64,000 bases of DNA from Stutzerimonas degradans (GTDB lineage Bacteria > Pseudomonadota > Gammaproteobacteria > Pseudomonadales > Pseudomonadaceae), in the NCBI RefSeq assembly GCF_024448505.1, contig NZ_JAMOHV010000016.1:1-64000 (forward strand). Direction: 5' to 3'. Below the pieces are notes generated by a model. The model was given only the letters and a program-made list of their open reading frames with translations. It did not search any database and was not told where the DNA came from. This document shows positions 44,211 through 51,844 of this stretch, in pieces. The first letter of the stretch is position 1; every line of letters starts with the position of its first letter. Made by a program: the position numbers and the translations under genes.

Positions 44211-45788
44211 ATGCAATGGGTGTTCGAGGACTGCCGGCTCGATTTGGCGCGACGCGAACTCTGGCGCGATGAGCGAATCGTCGCCACGGCGCCCAAGGTA
44301 TTCGATCTGCTCGTCTATCTGCTGCAAAACCGTGAGCGGGTGGTCAGCCGCGATGAGCTGATCGAGGCGGTATGGGCCGGTCGTATCGTTTCGGAGTCAA
44401 CCCTGGCCAGTCACATCAACGCGGTGCGCAATGCCGTTGGCGACAGTGGCCGGCAACAGCGGGTGATTCGCACGGTGGCACGCAAGGGAATTCGGTTCGT
44501 GGCAACCCTGCGGAGCGAACCCGCGGACAATCTCCAACCGCCCGCGCACTCGGACAGTCCTGCCGACGCCACGGCCGACTCACCGGCGCTGCCAGCCAAG
44601 CCGTCCATCGCCGTGCTGCCGTTCGTGAACCTGAGCGGCGACCCCGCGCAGGACTATCTGGTCGAAGGCGTGGTCGAGGACATCATCGCGGCGCTGTCGC
44701 ATTACCGCTGGCTGTTCGTCGTCGCGCGCAATTCGAGCTTCGCCTACAAGACGCGCGTCGTTGACGTGAAGCAGATCGGCCGCGAGCTGGGTGTCCGCTA
44801 CGTTCTCGAAGGCAGCTGGCGAAAGGCTGCCAACCGCGTGCGACTCACGGGCCAGCTGGTCGATGCGTCATCCGGTGCGCACCACTGGGCCGGGCGTTTC
44901 GAAAGCGTCCTGGACGATATCTTCGACCTGCAGGACCAGATCACCGAAAGCGTCGTCGGGGCGATAGCGCCTCAGCTCGAACGTGCGGAAATCGAGCGCG
45001 CCAGACGCACACCAACCGCCAGCCTCGACGCCTACGACTACTACCTGCGCGGCATGGCGCAGCTGCATCAAGGCTCTCGCCGAAGCATCGGCGAAGCCCT
45101 AACGAACTTCCACAGCGCCATCGACGTCGATGCGCAATTCTCCTCGGCCTACGCGATGGCCGCCTGGTGCCACTGCTGGCGCAAAGTGAATGGCTGGATG
45201 GAGGATCGCCCGAACGAAACAGCGGAAGGCATCCGGCTGGCGCGGCGGGCGGTGGAGTTTGGCCGGGACGATGCGGTTGCCCTGACCCGCAGCGGACATG
45301 CGCTGGGCCATCTGGCTGGTGAGCTACGCGAAGGCATTGCGCTGGTGGATCGAGCCCTTTTGCTCAATCCCAACCTCGCGGCGGCCTGGTTTCTCGGTGC
45401 ATTCCTGCGTATCTGGTGCGGCGAAACCGATGCCGCGATCGAGCATCTGGGACATGCCATGCGGTTAAGCCCGCTCGATCCCGAGCTGTACCGAATGCGA
45501 GCCGGCATGGGCCTGGCCCACCTCTTCGCCGAAGAATTCGATACGGCCGCTTCCTGGGCAGAGGCAGCGCTTCGGGATCTGCCAACGCTGCTGCTGGCCG
45601 TTGCCGTACTCGCCGCCAGCGACGCGCTCGCCGGACGGCTGGCCGAAGCGCGCCAGACAATGGAGAAACTGCGCCAACTGGACCCCGGTTTGCGCGTGTC
45701 AACACTCAGGGATTGGCTCCCCATCCACCGCCCGGAGAACTACGCGACGATTGTTGCGGGGCTGAGAATCGCAGGGTTGCCCGAGTAG
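44211..45788 (+). CDS. CadC-like winged-helix regulator with TolB-like and TPR domains
   Basis: A 525-residue one-component regulator. Residues 1-100 are an OmpR/PhoB-type winged helix (APKVFDLLVYLLQNRERVVSR, VRNAVGDSGRQQRVIRTVARKGIRFV). A Pro/Ala-rich linker leads to a FlgO/TolB-like domain (KPSIAVLPFVNLSGDPAQDY, LEGSWRKAANRVRLTGQLVD), then tetratricopeptide-like helices to the end. No membrane segment is visible, unlike true CadC. The ATG follows AAGGAG. It is divergent from the NmrA-like gene and probably controls that small operon. Confidence 0.9.
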   Translation: MQWVFEDCRLDLARRELWRDERIVATAPKVFDLLVYLLQNRERVVSRDELIEAVWAGRIVSESTLASHINAVRNAVGDSGRQQRVIRTVARKGIRFVATLRSEPADNLQPPAHSDSPADATADSPALPAKPSIAVLPFVNLSGDPAQDYLVEGVVEDIIAALSHYRWLFVVARNSSFAYKTRVVDVKQIGRELGVRYVLEGSWRKAANRVRLTGQLVDASSGAHHWAGRFESVLDDIFDLQDQITESVVGAIAPQLERAEIERARRTPTASLDAYDYYLRGMAQLHQGSRRSIGEALTNFHSAIDVDAQFSSAYAMAAWCHCWRKVNGWMEDRPNETAEGIRLARRAVEFGRDDAVALTRSGHALGHLAGELREGIALVDRALLLNPNLAAAWFLGAFLRIWCGETDAAIEHLGHAMRLSPLDPELYRMRAGMGLAHLFAEEFDTAASWAEAALRDLPTLLLAVAVLAASDALAGRLAEARQTMEKLRQLDPGLRVSTLRDWLPIHRPENYATIVAGLRIAGLPE

Positions 45789-45882
45789 GAAGGTTCCGGC
45801 GGGCGCGCGTACCATCGAGCATCGCCACGCAGCCCCCGCTACTGTTGCCTCGCCTGCCCGCCCCACAGCCGCCCCAGAAACG

Positions 45883-45909
45883 AAAAAGGCCCGCATCGCT
45901 GCGAGCCTT
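45883..45909 (-). terminator. Rho-independent terminator of tRNA-Thr
   Basis: On the minus strand AAGGCTCGCA and TGCGGGCCTT form a 10-bp stem (one G-T pair) with a GCGA loop and a TTTTT tail, starting ten bases past the tRNA 3' end. Confidence 0.85.
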
Positions 45910-45918
45910 TGATTTCAT

Positions 45919-45994
45919 TGGTGCCGGAGACAGGAGTCGAACCTGCGACCTTCGCATTACGAATGCGCTGCTCTACCTACTGAGCTACACCGGC
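45919..45994 (-). tRNA. tRNA-Thr (anticodon CGU)
   Basis: A 76-base cloverleaf including an encoded CCA end. The anticodon loop is TTCGTAA on a GCGCA/TGCGA stem, the D-arm is GCTC…GAGC and the T-arm has TTCGACT. The acceptor stem GCCGGTG/CTCCGGC pairs except for a T-T mismatch at positions 6-67. Confidence 0.95.
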
Positions 45995-46017
45995 GCCAGG
46001 CGGCGGATTATCGGGGG

Positions 46018-46049
46018 TTATGCGGTCGGACTCAAGCCCGACCGCATAA
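46018..46049. terminator. Strong hairpin between tRNA-Thr and the DUF3618 gene, probable terminator
   Basis: TTATGCGGTCGG and CCGACCGCATAA form a perfect 12-bp stem with an 8-base loop, 14 bases past the stop of the DUF3618 gene (minus strand). There is no clean T-run, so it may stabilise the mRNA end rather than terminate alone. Confidence 0.55.
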
Positions 46050-46062
46050 CTTCTTTGCCACC

Positions 46063-46830
46063 TCAATGCGGGCCGGAGGCGGGACGGCTCGGGTCGTGGT
46101 GGATGTTCTGTTTGACCTTGCCGACCACCTCATCTGCCACCTCCCTGCCCATTTCGCTTGCCTGGGCGTAGCCCGCCCGCGCCTTGTCGCGCAGTTTGCC
46201 GGTCAACCGGTCGCTGGTCTCGCCCATCAGCTCGTCTTCGCGACGGGTCAGCGGCATCGTGGCGGCGAGCAGCGCACCAAGGGCGATGCCCATCGCGCCG
46301 ACGGCCAACGGCTGCTCGTCAAGCAGTTGCGAAAAACCGCCGCGAGCGCGCGCCGCCGTGTGCTTGAGGCTGTCGGCGGCATGCCGGCCGGATTCGCCGA
46401 CGCGGCTGCGTGCATCGCCCAGCGAGTGCGAGACGCTGTGTCCGAGCTGGCTGGCGCGGTCCTTCATGCCGACGCCCTGCTGCTTCAGGTTCGAGGCCTT
46501 GGCAGCGAGTTTGTCGGTAGCGGACGGGCCGCTGGCGCCGTGGTAATCCGGGCGGCGATTCTGGCCCGCCATCAGCCAGAGCAGGCCGACCGAGGTCAAG
46601 ACCGTCGGTACCGGATTGGCCTTCAGCGTATCGCTGAGGTTGTGCAGGAATTCGCCGCCGCCACCTTTGGCGTAGCCGAGAGCGGTGTCGATCATCTGGC
46701 CGGGCGACAGCTTGCTTTCCAGCGCATGGACGATGTTGCCGATCTCGGCGCGCTGCTGGTCGATTTCCCGTTCGAGGGTGTCCGGGTCCTTCTGCGCTTC
46801 TAAGTCGATCTGGTTGTGCGTGCTCATCAT
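46063..46830 (-). CDS. DUF3618-family envelope protein
   Basis: A 255-residue protein whose N-terminus (DPDTLEREIDQQRAEIGNIV, then ALESKLSPGQMID) matches DUF3618. Hydrophobic segments at PVPTVLTSVGLLWLMAG and LAVGAMGIALGALLAATMPL suggest membrane association, with amphipathic Ala/Gly-rich helices in between. Function unknown. Two ATG codons in tandem overlap the upstream stop by four bases; it is the last gene of a three-gene operon. Confidence 0.85.
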   Translation of the reverse strand: MMSTHNQIDLEAQKDPDTLEREIDQQRAEIGNIVHALESKLSPGQMIDTALGYAKGGGGEFLHNLSDTLKANPVPTVLTSVGLLWLMAGQNRRPDYHGASGPSATDKLAAKASNLKQQGVGMKDRASQLGHSVSHSLGDARSRVGESGRHAADSLKHTAARARGGFSQLLDEQPLAVGAMGIALGALLAATMPLTRREDELMGETSDRLTGKLRDKARAGYAQASEMGREVADEVVGKVKQNIHHDPSRPASGPH

Positions 46831-47252
46831 GCATGCCCCCTGACGGCTTCTTTATCCTTCTGGATGGAATGGAGGGTGCGGTCCGGCTTGAACGACGAGG
46901 CCTCGAACTTCTTCTTGCCGGCCGAGACCATGATCAGGCCGATGACCACCACCACCCCGCCGACGATCAGTGCGGCCAGATAGGGCTCCATCATCGTGGC
47001 GAGGAAGTACACCGCCGCCAGCAACAGAATGATGAACCCCGCCAGCAGCACCGCGCCGCCGGTCGCCACACTGGCGGCGCCGGCTTTGGTGGCGCGTAGC
47101 GATTCGCTGAGTTCGGCCTTGGCCAGCGCCAGTTCCTTGGTGAACAGCGAGGGCACCTCACGGGTCAATTGGCGCAGCAGGCCGCCCACAGAGTTGTCCT
47201 GTTCGGTGTGCAGCGGTTCGTATGGCGTATTGAGGTTGCGTTGTTCGTTCAT
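46827..47252 (-). CDS. Holin-X/DUF1469 (phage holin superfamily III) membrane protein
   Basis: A 141-residue protein with a helical N-terminal part (SVGGLLRQLTREVPSLFTKE, LALAKAELSES) and two membrane helices (VATGGAVLLAGFIILLLAAV and LAALIVGGVVVVIGLIMVSAG). The DUF1469 family is not a working phage holin in this setting. It overlaps both neighbours by four bases, so it is translated with them. Confidence 0.9.
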   Translation of the reverse strand: MNEQRNLNTPYEPLHTEQDNSVGGLLRQLTREVPSLFTKELALAKAELSESLRATKAGAASVATGGAVLLAGFIILLLAAVYFLATMMEPYLAALIVGGVVVVIGLIMVSAGKKKFEASSFKPDRTLHSIQKDKEAVRGHA

Positions 47253-47980
47253 CGAATCAGCCCTCCGTCGGTGCCTTTGCCATTGGTGGGATAGCTGGTC
47301 GCGCCGGATTCATGCCGGCGTGCATCGGCGGGCGTAGTCGTCGCACCGGCGTTGCTGATGCTGCCCACCGGAGCGGCTGGCTGACCGCTGGACAGTCGCT
47401 CGTCGAGCTCCATCTGGCTCGGCAGATCGGGAGTACTCGGCGTGGCATTGGCGCGCCCGAGCGGCGAGGTTGGATGCGGCCGCAGGGCGTCCGAATGGCC
47501 GTAGTCGACGGTTGGCTCATGCGCCTGCGCGCGCTGCCCGGAGGCACGGGCGAAGCGGGTCAGCCCAAAGCCGACGGCGATGCTGCCGGCGATGAACAGC
47601 GCCGGGTTATTGCGGGCGAGGCGATTGACCTCCCCGACCAACTCGTCGACGCTCTTGCCACGTAGGTTGTCGGCCAGTTCGACCATGCCCTGCGCCATCT
47701 CCGAGACGTACGTTGAAAGGCCGTTGTCCTGGTGCTGCAGCTCGTCCGCCGCGGCCTGGGCACTGCGTGCGACCTTTTCCAGCTCGTCGGCGGCCGTGCC
47801 GCGGTAGCTGTCCAGTTGCGCCTTGCCCTGCTGCTTCACCTCGTCGCCTACTTCTCGCGCCTTGGCCTTCAGATCGGCATCCGCGGCGCCATGCGAGCTG
47901 CCGGGAGCGGCGCTGTCCGGCGTCGAGCCTGATTGCGGCAGGCCGCCATAACCTGTGATGTCTTCATCGGGTGTCGTCAT
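47249..47980 (-). CDS. Nutrient-deprivation-induced-type envelope protein
   Basis: A 243-residue protein starting MTTPDEDITGYGG. The centre is an apolipoprotein-like amphipathic helix (VGDEVKQQGKAQLDSYRGTA, ELEKVARSAQAAADELQHQD) and one membrane segment (NPALFIAGSIAVGFGLTRFA); the C-terminal 80 residues are low-complexity. It resembles proteins annotated as nutrient-deprivation-induced in pseudomonads and rhizobia. It leads the operon with holin-X and DUF3618 genes, a set linked by family context to osmotic or general stress. Confidence 0.75.
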   Translation of the reverse strand: MTTPDEDITGYGGLPQSGSTPDSAAPGSSHGAADADLKAKAREVGDEVKQQGKAQLDSYRGTAADELEKVARSAQAAADELQHQDNGLSTYVSEMAQGMVELADNLRGKSVDELVGEVNRLARNNPALFIAGSIAVGFGLTRFARASGQRAQAHEPTVDYGHSDALRPHPTSPLGRANATPSTPDLPSQMELDERLSSGQPAAPVGSISNAGATTTPADARRHESGATSYPTNGKGTDGGLIR

Positions 47981-48404
47981 GTTGATCCACCTTCTATGAG
48001 TTTGGCCGAATGACTGTGTCCGCTGAAACACAGCGTTGCGGGCTTATCCCGCCACGAGCCGCGCGGTTCACGGCGTGCACATAGAAGGTGACCGGACCCC
48101 ATTTTTCGAGTTCCGTGGTTCTGGCCCAGCGGTCCGCGGGCTGACGATGGCGATTGGCGCGAGGCAAAGCGCCCGTCCGCCCAACGCTCCCGGCGCGGAT
48201 CGCCCGCTCAGCACGCGAAAGCGGCGCCAACCGCGGCCTGCGGCGCTTGGGCGGGAAAACAAGCGAAACGGCACACTTCAGCTCTCTGCTTGACCACCCA
48301 GTCATTTTCAGCGCAGCGCGCCCCGACGAACTGCATGCGGCGCGTCCGCCAGAAACGCAAAAACGGGCCCTGAGGCCCGTTCCTGTTTGCGCTGCGGAGT
48401 CGGC
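47981..48404. other. 424-base intergenic region upstream of the envelope operon
   Basis: It carries the promoter of the operon starting at 47980 and, at its right end, the terminator of the GH5 gene. Open frames across it lack ribosome-binding sites and coding features. I see no RNA gene or repeat in the rest. Confidence 0.45.
48357..48381 (-). terminator. Rho-independent terminator of the GH5 gene
   Basis: AACGGGCC and GGCCCGTT pair around a 4-base loop and, on the minus strand, run into TTTTTG. It begins 24 bases past the GH5 stop. Confidence 0.85.
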
Positions 48405-50513
48405 TTACAGCGGGCCGATGCTGCTGCAGCTGTTGGCGGTCTTGGCGTGCTTCTGCAGCACCGGCAGTTGCGGGCGGGCCTTGCCACTGGTCACGTCCAG
48501 CGAGAGCGCGTACTCACCCCACCAGGGACCTGCCGCCCAGTAGGTGCTGGGGATGCAGTTCTGCCGCAGGTAAGCCAGCAGGTTGTCGGTGGCGACGATG
48601 GCCGAGGGCGAGAAGTCCGGTACACCGTGCTCACCGATGTAGCCGCGCAGGTTGTTGCTCTTCAGCCACTCGACGAAGGGCTTGACGCGATTCACGCCGA
48701 TCATCGGGTCGAATACTTCGGCCTTGTCGAAGTAGTTGCCGGAGAAGTCCTTGTCCACATACATGTGCGCTTCGAACACCAGGTTGTTCTTGCGATCGCG
48801 CATCCACGGATCGTTGATCAGCTGGGTGTTGTAGTGCGGCCAGTGGTAGGCGCTCGACCAGCGATCACCTGCCACGTAGATCCAGCGCTGGCTGTCCAGG
48901 GTGCGGATCGCCTTGGCAGCGGCCAGTGCGGCCTGCGGCCACAGTCCGTTGGTGGAGTACGGCTCGTTCATCAGGCCGTAACCCTCGACGGCCGGATGGC
49001 TGACGACTTCTTGAACAATCTGCTTCCACACGCCGGCGAACGAACTGATGGGTACTTCGCTGGAGCCGATCAGCTTGCCGAAGTAGCGGTAGTAGTTATG
49101 CAGATCGAGGATGACCTTCACGCCGTGCTTGTGCGCGAAGTCCAGCGACTGCTTCAGACGCGCCAGCTCGGTGGCGTTGAGCGGGGTGTTAAGCTTGGGC
49201 TGGATGCGCTCCCAGAGGAACGGGAGGCGCACCAGCTTCATGCCCAGATCGGCGTACTTCTTGTAGTACGACTCTGCCGGATAGGTGTAGTTGGTGCCGT
49301 GCACACCCGGCACCACCGACGGGCCGAAGCCGGCGCCGGACAGGTTGACGCCGACCAGGCGCGGCTGGCCATTGGTGGTGTCGGCCGGCGCAGTGGATTC
49401 AGCCGGTGCGCTCACGACCGGCGCCGAGGGTGCGGGGCTGGTGACCGTGCCGGTGGAGGTGCTGGTGCCGCTGATGGCAGTGATGGTCTTCGGATAGCCC
49501 ACCGCGTTGCCGTCCAGAACCGCGCCATCCAGATAGACACTCATGTTGCTGCCGGAAACATAGGCGGCAGTGATCTTGCGCACCTGACCATCGGCCAGTT
49601 TCACCGAATTGCCCAACTTGAACGCAGCCTGGTTGGCACCCGTGGCAGCAATGGAGAAACCGGCCGACTTGCGCCATACCCCGTTGAGCCAGTCGGTATT
49701 GGTGAAGTTATTGAGGCCGCTGGTGGCGAGTGTGGTTTGGGTCGGTGCGGTAATTGCCGTTTCGGTGGTACTTCCGGAAACAGCCGTCAGTTTGTTCGGA
49801 TAGCCAACCACGCTGCCGTTTACTGCCGCGCCATCGAGAAAGACGCTCATGTTGGAACCGACAACCTGCACAGTTTTGACCTTGCGCAGCTGGCCATCGG
49901 CCAGTTTTACCGTCGCGCCAACAATGAATGCGCTCTTGCTTGCGCTAGTTGCCGGAATGGAAAAACCGGCGGACTTGCGCCAGACACCGTTGAGCCAGTC
50001 GGTATTGGTGAAGTTGTTGATACCGGACGCATAAGCGATACCGCTCGAAACGGTAGTCGTGGACCCGCTGCTGGTTGTAGGCGAGCTGGTGGTCGGACTG
50101 GTGGTCGCGGTGGCGATGGTCACTGCGCTCAGAACATTCGGCGCCCCCACCTTGTTGCCATCCACTACCGCGCCATCGAGGAACACGCTGAGGTTGCTGC
50201 CAACTACGTAAACCTTGGTGACCTTGCGCACCTGCCCGTCGGCCAGACGCACGCTGGCGCCGACCTTGAACGCGGCATTGTTGGCAGTGGAGGCCGGAAT
50301 CGACAGGGCCGGCGCGGCACGCCAGACGCCATTGAGCCAATCGGTATTGGTGAAGCCGTTGATCTTCGCGCTGAGGGTCACAGTCGTCGACGCAGTGCTG
50401 AGCGCATCAGCGGCCAACACTGCAGAGGAAGCGGTAACGCTGCCCAGTACGGCGGCCAGGGCGATGGAAGCTACGAGCGCCTTGCGGGAGCCGGCAAAAA
50501 CGTTGATAGACAT
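48405..50513 (-). CDS. Secreted GH5-family glycoside hydrolase with three 80-residue N-terminal repeats
   Basis: A 702-residue exported enzyme. A long signal peptide (ALVASIALAAVLGSVTASSA, cleavage near AVLAA) is followed by three near-identical 80-residue units at 51-130, 165-244 and 267-346, joined by Ser/Thr-rich linkers. The GH5 catalytic barrel spans about 385-700, with LVRLPFLWERIQP, DLHNYYRYFG, the acid-base E517 in YGLMNEP and the nucleophile E628 in GYIGEHGVP. It most likely cleaves a beta-glucan such as cellulose. A GGAGA box precedes the ATG. The repeat is not a carbohydrate-binding module I can name. Confidence 0.92.
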   Translation of the reverse strand: MSINVFAGSRKALVASIALAAVLGSVTASSAVLAADALSTASTTVTLSAKINGFTNTDWLNGVWRAAPALSIPASTANNAAFKVGASVRLADGQVRKVTKVYVVGSNLSVFLDGAVVDGNKVGAPNVLSAVTIATATTSPTTSSPTTSSGSTTTVSSGIAYASGINNFTNTDWLNGVWRKSAGFSIPATSASKSAFIVGATVKLADGQLRKVKTVQVVGSNMSVFLDGAAVNGSVVGYPNKLTAVSGSTTETAITAPTQTTLATSGLNNFTNTDWLNGVWRKSAGFSIAATGANQAAFKLGNSVKLADGQVRKITAAYVSGSNMSVYLDGAVLDGNAVGYPKTITAISGTSTSTGTVTSPAPSAPVVSAPAESTAPADTTNGQPRLVGVNLSGAGFGPSVVPGVHGTNYTYPAESYYKKYADLGMKLVRLPFLWERIQPKLNTPLNATELARLKQSLDFAHKHGVKVILDLHNYYRYFGKLIGSSEVPISSFAGVWKQIVQEVVSHPAVEGYGLMNEPYSTNGLWPQAALAAAKAIRTLDSQRWIYVAGDRWSSAYHWPHYNTQLINDPWMRDRKNNLVFEAHMYVDKDFSGNYFDKAEVFDPMIGVNRVKPFVEWLKSNNLRGYIGEHGVPDFSPSAIVATDNLLAYLRQNCIPSTYWAAGPWWGEYALSLDVTSGKARPQLPVLQKHAKTANSCSSIGPL
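49476..49715 (-). repeat. GH5 repeat unit 3 (residues 267-346)
   Basis: Eighty residues from LNNFTNTDWLNGVWRKSAGF to the ITA end; core motifs are AFKLGNSVKLADGQVRKI and GSNMSVYLDGA. It is closest to unit 2. Confidence 0.9.
49782..50021 (-). repeat. GH5 repeat unit 2 (residues 165-244)
   Basis: Eighty residues with INNFTNTDWLNGVWRKSAGF, VKLADGQLRKV and GSNMSVFLDGA. The first 20 residues match unit 3 at all but one position. Confidence 0.9.
50124..50363 (-). repeat. GH5 repeat unit 1 (residues 51-130)
   Basis: Eighty residues with INGFTNTDWLNGVWRAAPAL, VRLADGQVRKV and GSNLSVFLDGA. It is the most diverged of the three copies. Confidence 0.9.
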
Positions 50514-51023
50514 CTTTCTCTCCGAAACTTAATACGTCTAAAGGCGCTTTCGCGGCCTTTAAAAAAGTGCGGGAGGTCAATTGAGTCGTGGGTGGCACTG
50601 CTTGTCGGGAAGCCGCTTTGTCACAACTGAATGAACCAGTCAGCAATCGGAAAACCCGCTGTTCCAACCCTGAACAATCCGAATTAATCGTTGCGTGGCG
50701 GCTTTATAATAGGTTCCAAAAAATAATGGAAATTCAAACGACCATTTGCAGTCGCCAAAATATCGACATGCTTTGATAGTTGCTATTAGTTCGCCACTGC
50801 AAAATAGCAACTTGCCAGCAATCTAAGGGATTAATTACCGGCCTGTTAGAACACCTTTGACCGTCTAAAGGCGTCATTTTTTTGAATTGGAGGCGAAGTT
50901 TGTTTCAATTCAAAGTCCAATCTTTTCCGACAAACGGCGATGCATCTGGGCGGGAGACCGGCCGCGAATCTTCCGTTGGCAGGCGCTGTCCCAACAGAAC
51001 TGAGGTCACCACGGAGCAAGGCC
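50514..51023. promoter_or_regulatory. 510-base AT-richer intergenic region upstream of the GH5 gene
   Basis: It separates the divergent GH5 and DUF2945 genes. Two exact copies of CGTCTAAAGGCG lie at 50535-50546 and 50862-50873, and a leader hairpin (AAAGGC/GCCTTT on the minus strand) sits near 50540-50562. AT-rich tracts fill 50680-50890. No small gene is supported. Confidence 0.5.
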
Positions 51024-51233
51024 ATGAATCGATTCAAGGTGGGCGATCACGTCAGCTGGAATTCCGAGGCGGGGCGGGTCAGCGGCACCATCATCAAGGT
51101 CCATACGGCCGATACGCAGTACAAGGGGCACACCCGGCGCGCCAGCGCGCAGGAGCCGCAGTACGAGATCAAGAGTGACAAGACCGATCACATCGCCATG
51201 CACAAACCCGGTGCACTGACGAAGCTGGACTGA
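51024..51233 (+). CDS. DUF2945 (hypervirulence-associated TUDOR domain) protein
   Basis: A 69-residue protein, MNRFKVGDHVSWNSEAGRVS followed by GTIIKVHTADTQYKGHTRRA and YEIKSDKTDHIAMHKPGAL, which is the DUF2945 pattern. The fold is a small Tudor/SH3-like barrel of unknown function. The ATG at 51024 has GGAG upstream. It is six bases before the DUF488 gene, so the two are likely co-transcribed. Confidence 0.92.
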   Translation: MNRFKVGDHVSWNSEAGRVSGTIIKVHTADTQYKGHTRRASAQEPQYEIKSDKTDHIAMHKPGALTKLD

Positions 51234-51239
51234 CCCGGC

Positions 51240-51824
51240 ATGAGCATGCCGGACACGGTCTGGACCATCGGCCACTCGACACGCTCGCTCGAACAGTTCA
51301 TCGCCCTGCTCGAGCACTACCGCATCGAGGGGATCGCCGATGTGCGCCGCCATCCAGGTTCACGCCGACTGCCGCAGTTCGGCTCGGACGCCCTGCGCGA
51401 AGCGCTCGCTGACCGCGGCATCAACTATGAATGGTTACCGGAGCTGGGCGGCCGTCGTCGCGCCGCGGCCGGCTCGGTCAACCAGGCGTGGCGCAACGCT
51501 TCGTTTCGCGGCTATGCCGACCATCTGGCCAGCGCAGAGTTTGCCCGCGGCCTGGAACGTCTGCTGGCGCTGGCCGGCAAGCGGCACACCGCGATGATGT
51601 GCGCCGAGGTGTTGTGGTGGCGCTGCCACCGCTCGCTGGTTTCCGATGTGCTGAAGGTGCGCGGCATCGAGGTGCTGCACATTCAGGACGAACAGCATCT
51701 GATCGCACACCCGTTCACCGCACCGGCGCGGTTGGTCGATGGCGAGCTGAGTTACGCGCAAGACGCGGGAGAACCCCTGCGCCAGGATGCCGACGGCGGA
51801 CGGCAGGCGCGCCTGGACATCTAG
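51240..51824 (+). CDS. DUF488 family protein
   Basis: A 194-residue protein with the DUF488 hallmarks WTIGHSTRSLEQFIALLEHY, DVRRHPGSRRLPQF, YEWLPELGGRR and MCAEVLWWRCHRSLVSDVL, the last with the conserved Cys and CHR motif. The family is of unknown function and occurs with DUF2945 in stress-related clusters. It is convergent with the CvfB-like gene. Confidence 0.93.
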   Translation: MSMPDTVWTIGHSTRSLEQFIALLEHYRIEGIADVRRHPGSRRLPQFGSDALREALADRGINYEWLPELGGRRRAAAGSVNQAWRNASFRGYADHLASAEFARGLERLLALAGKRHTAMMCAEVLWWRCHRSLVSDVLKVRGIEVLHIQDEQHLIAHPFTAPARLVDGELSYAQDAGEPLRQDADGGRQARLDI

Positions 51825-51844
51825 CGCGCCGCGCTGCGACGCAC

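Noticed and set aside
46827..47252. Holin-family gene as a sign of a prophage
   Set aside because: No other phage gene is nearby, and the DUF1469/holin-X family is a common chromosomal envelope family.
48387..50630. 747-codon open frame on the plus strand across the GH5 gene
   Set aside because: It is the antisense shadow of the repeat-containing GH5 gene, and its internal repetition only mirrors those repeats.
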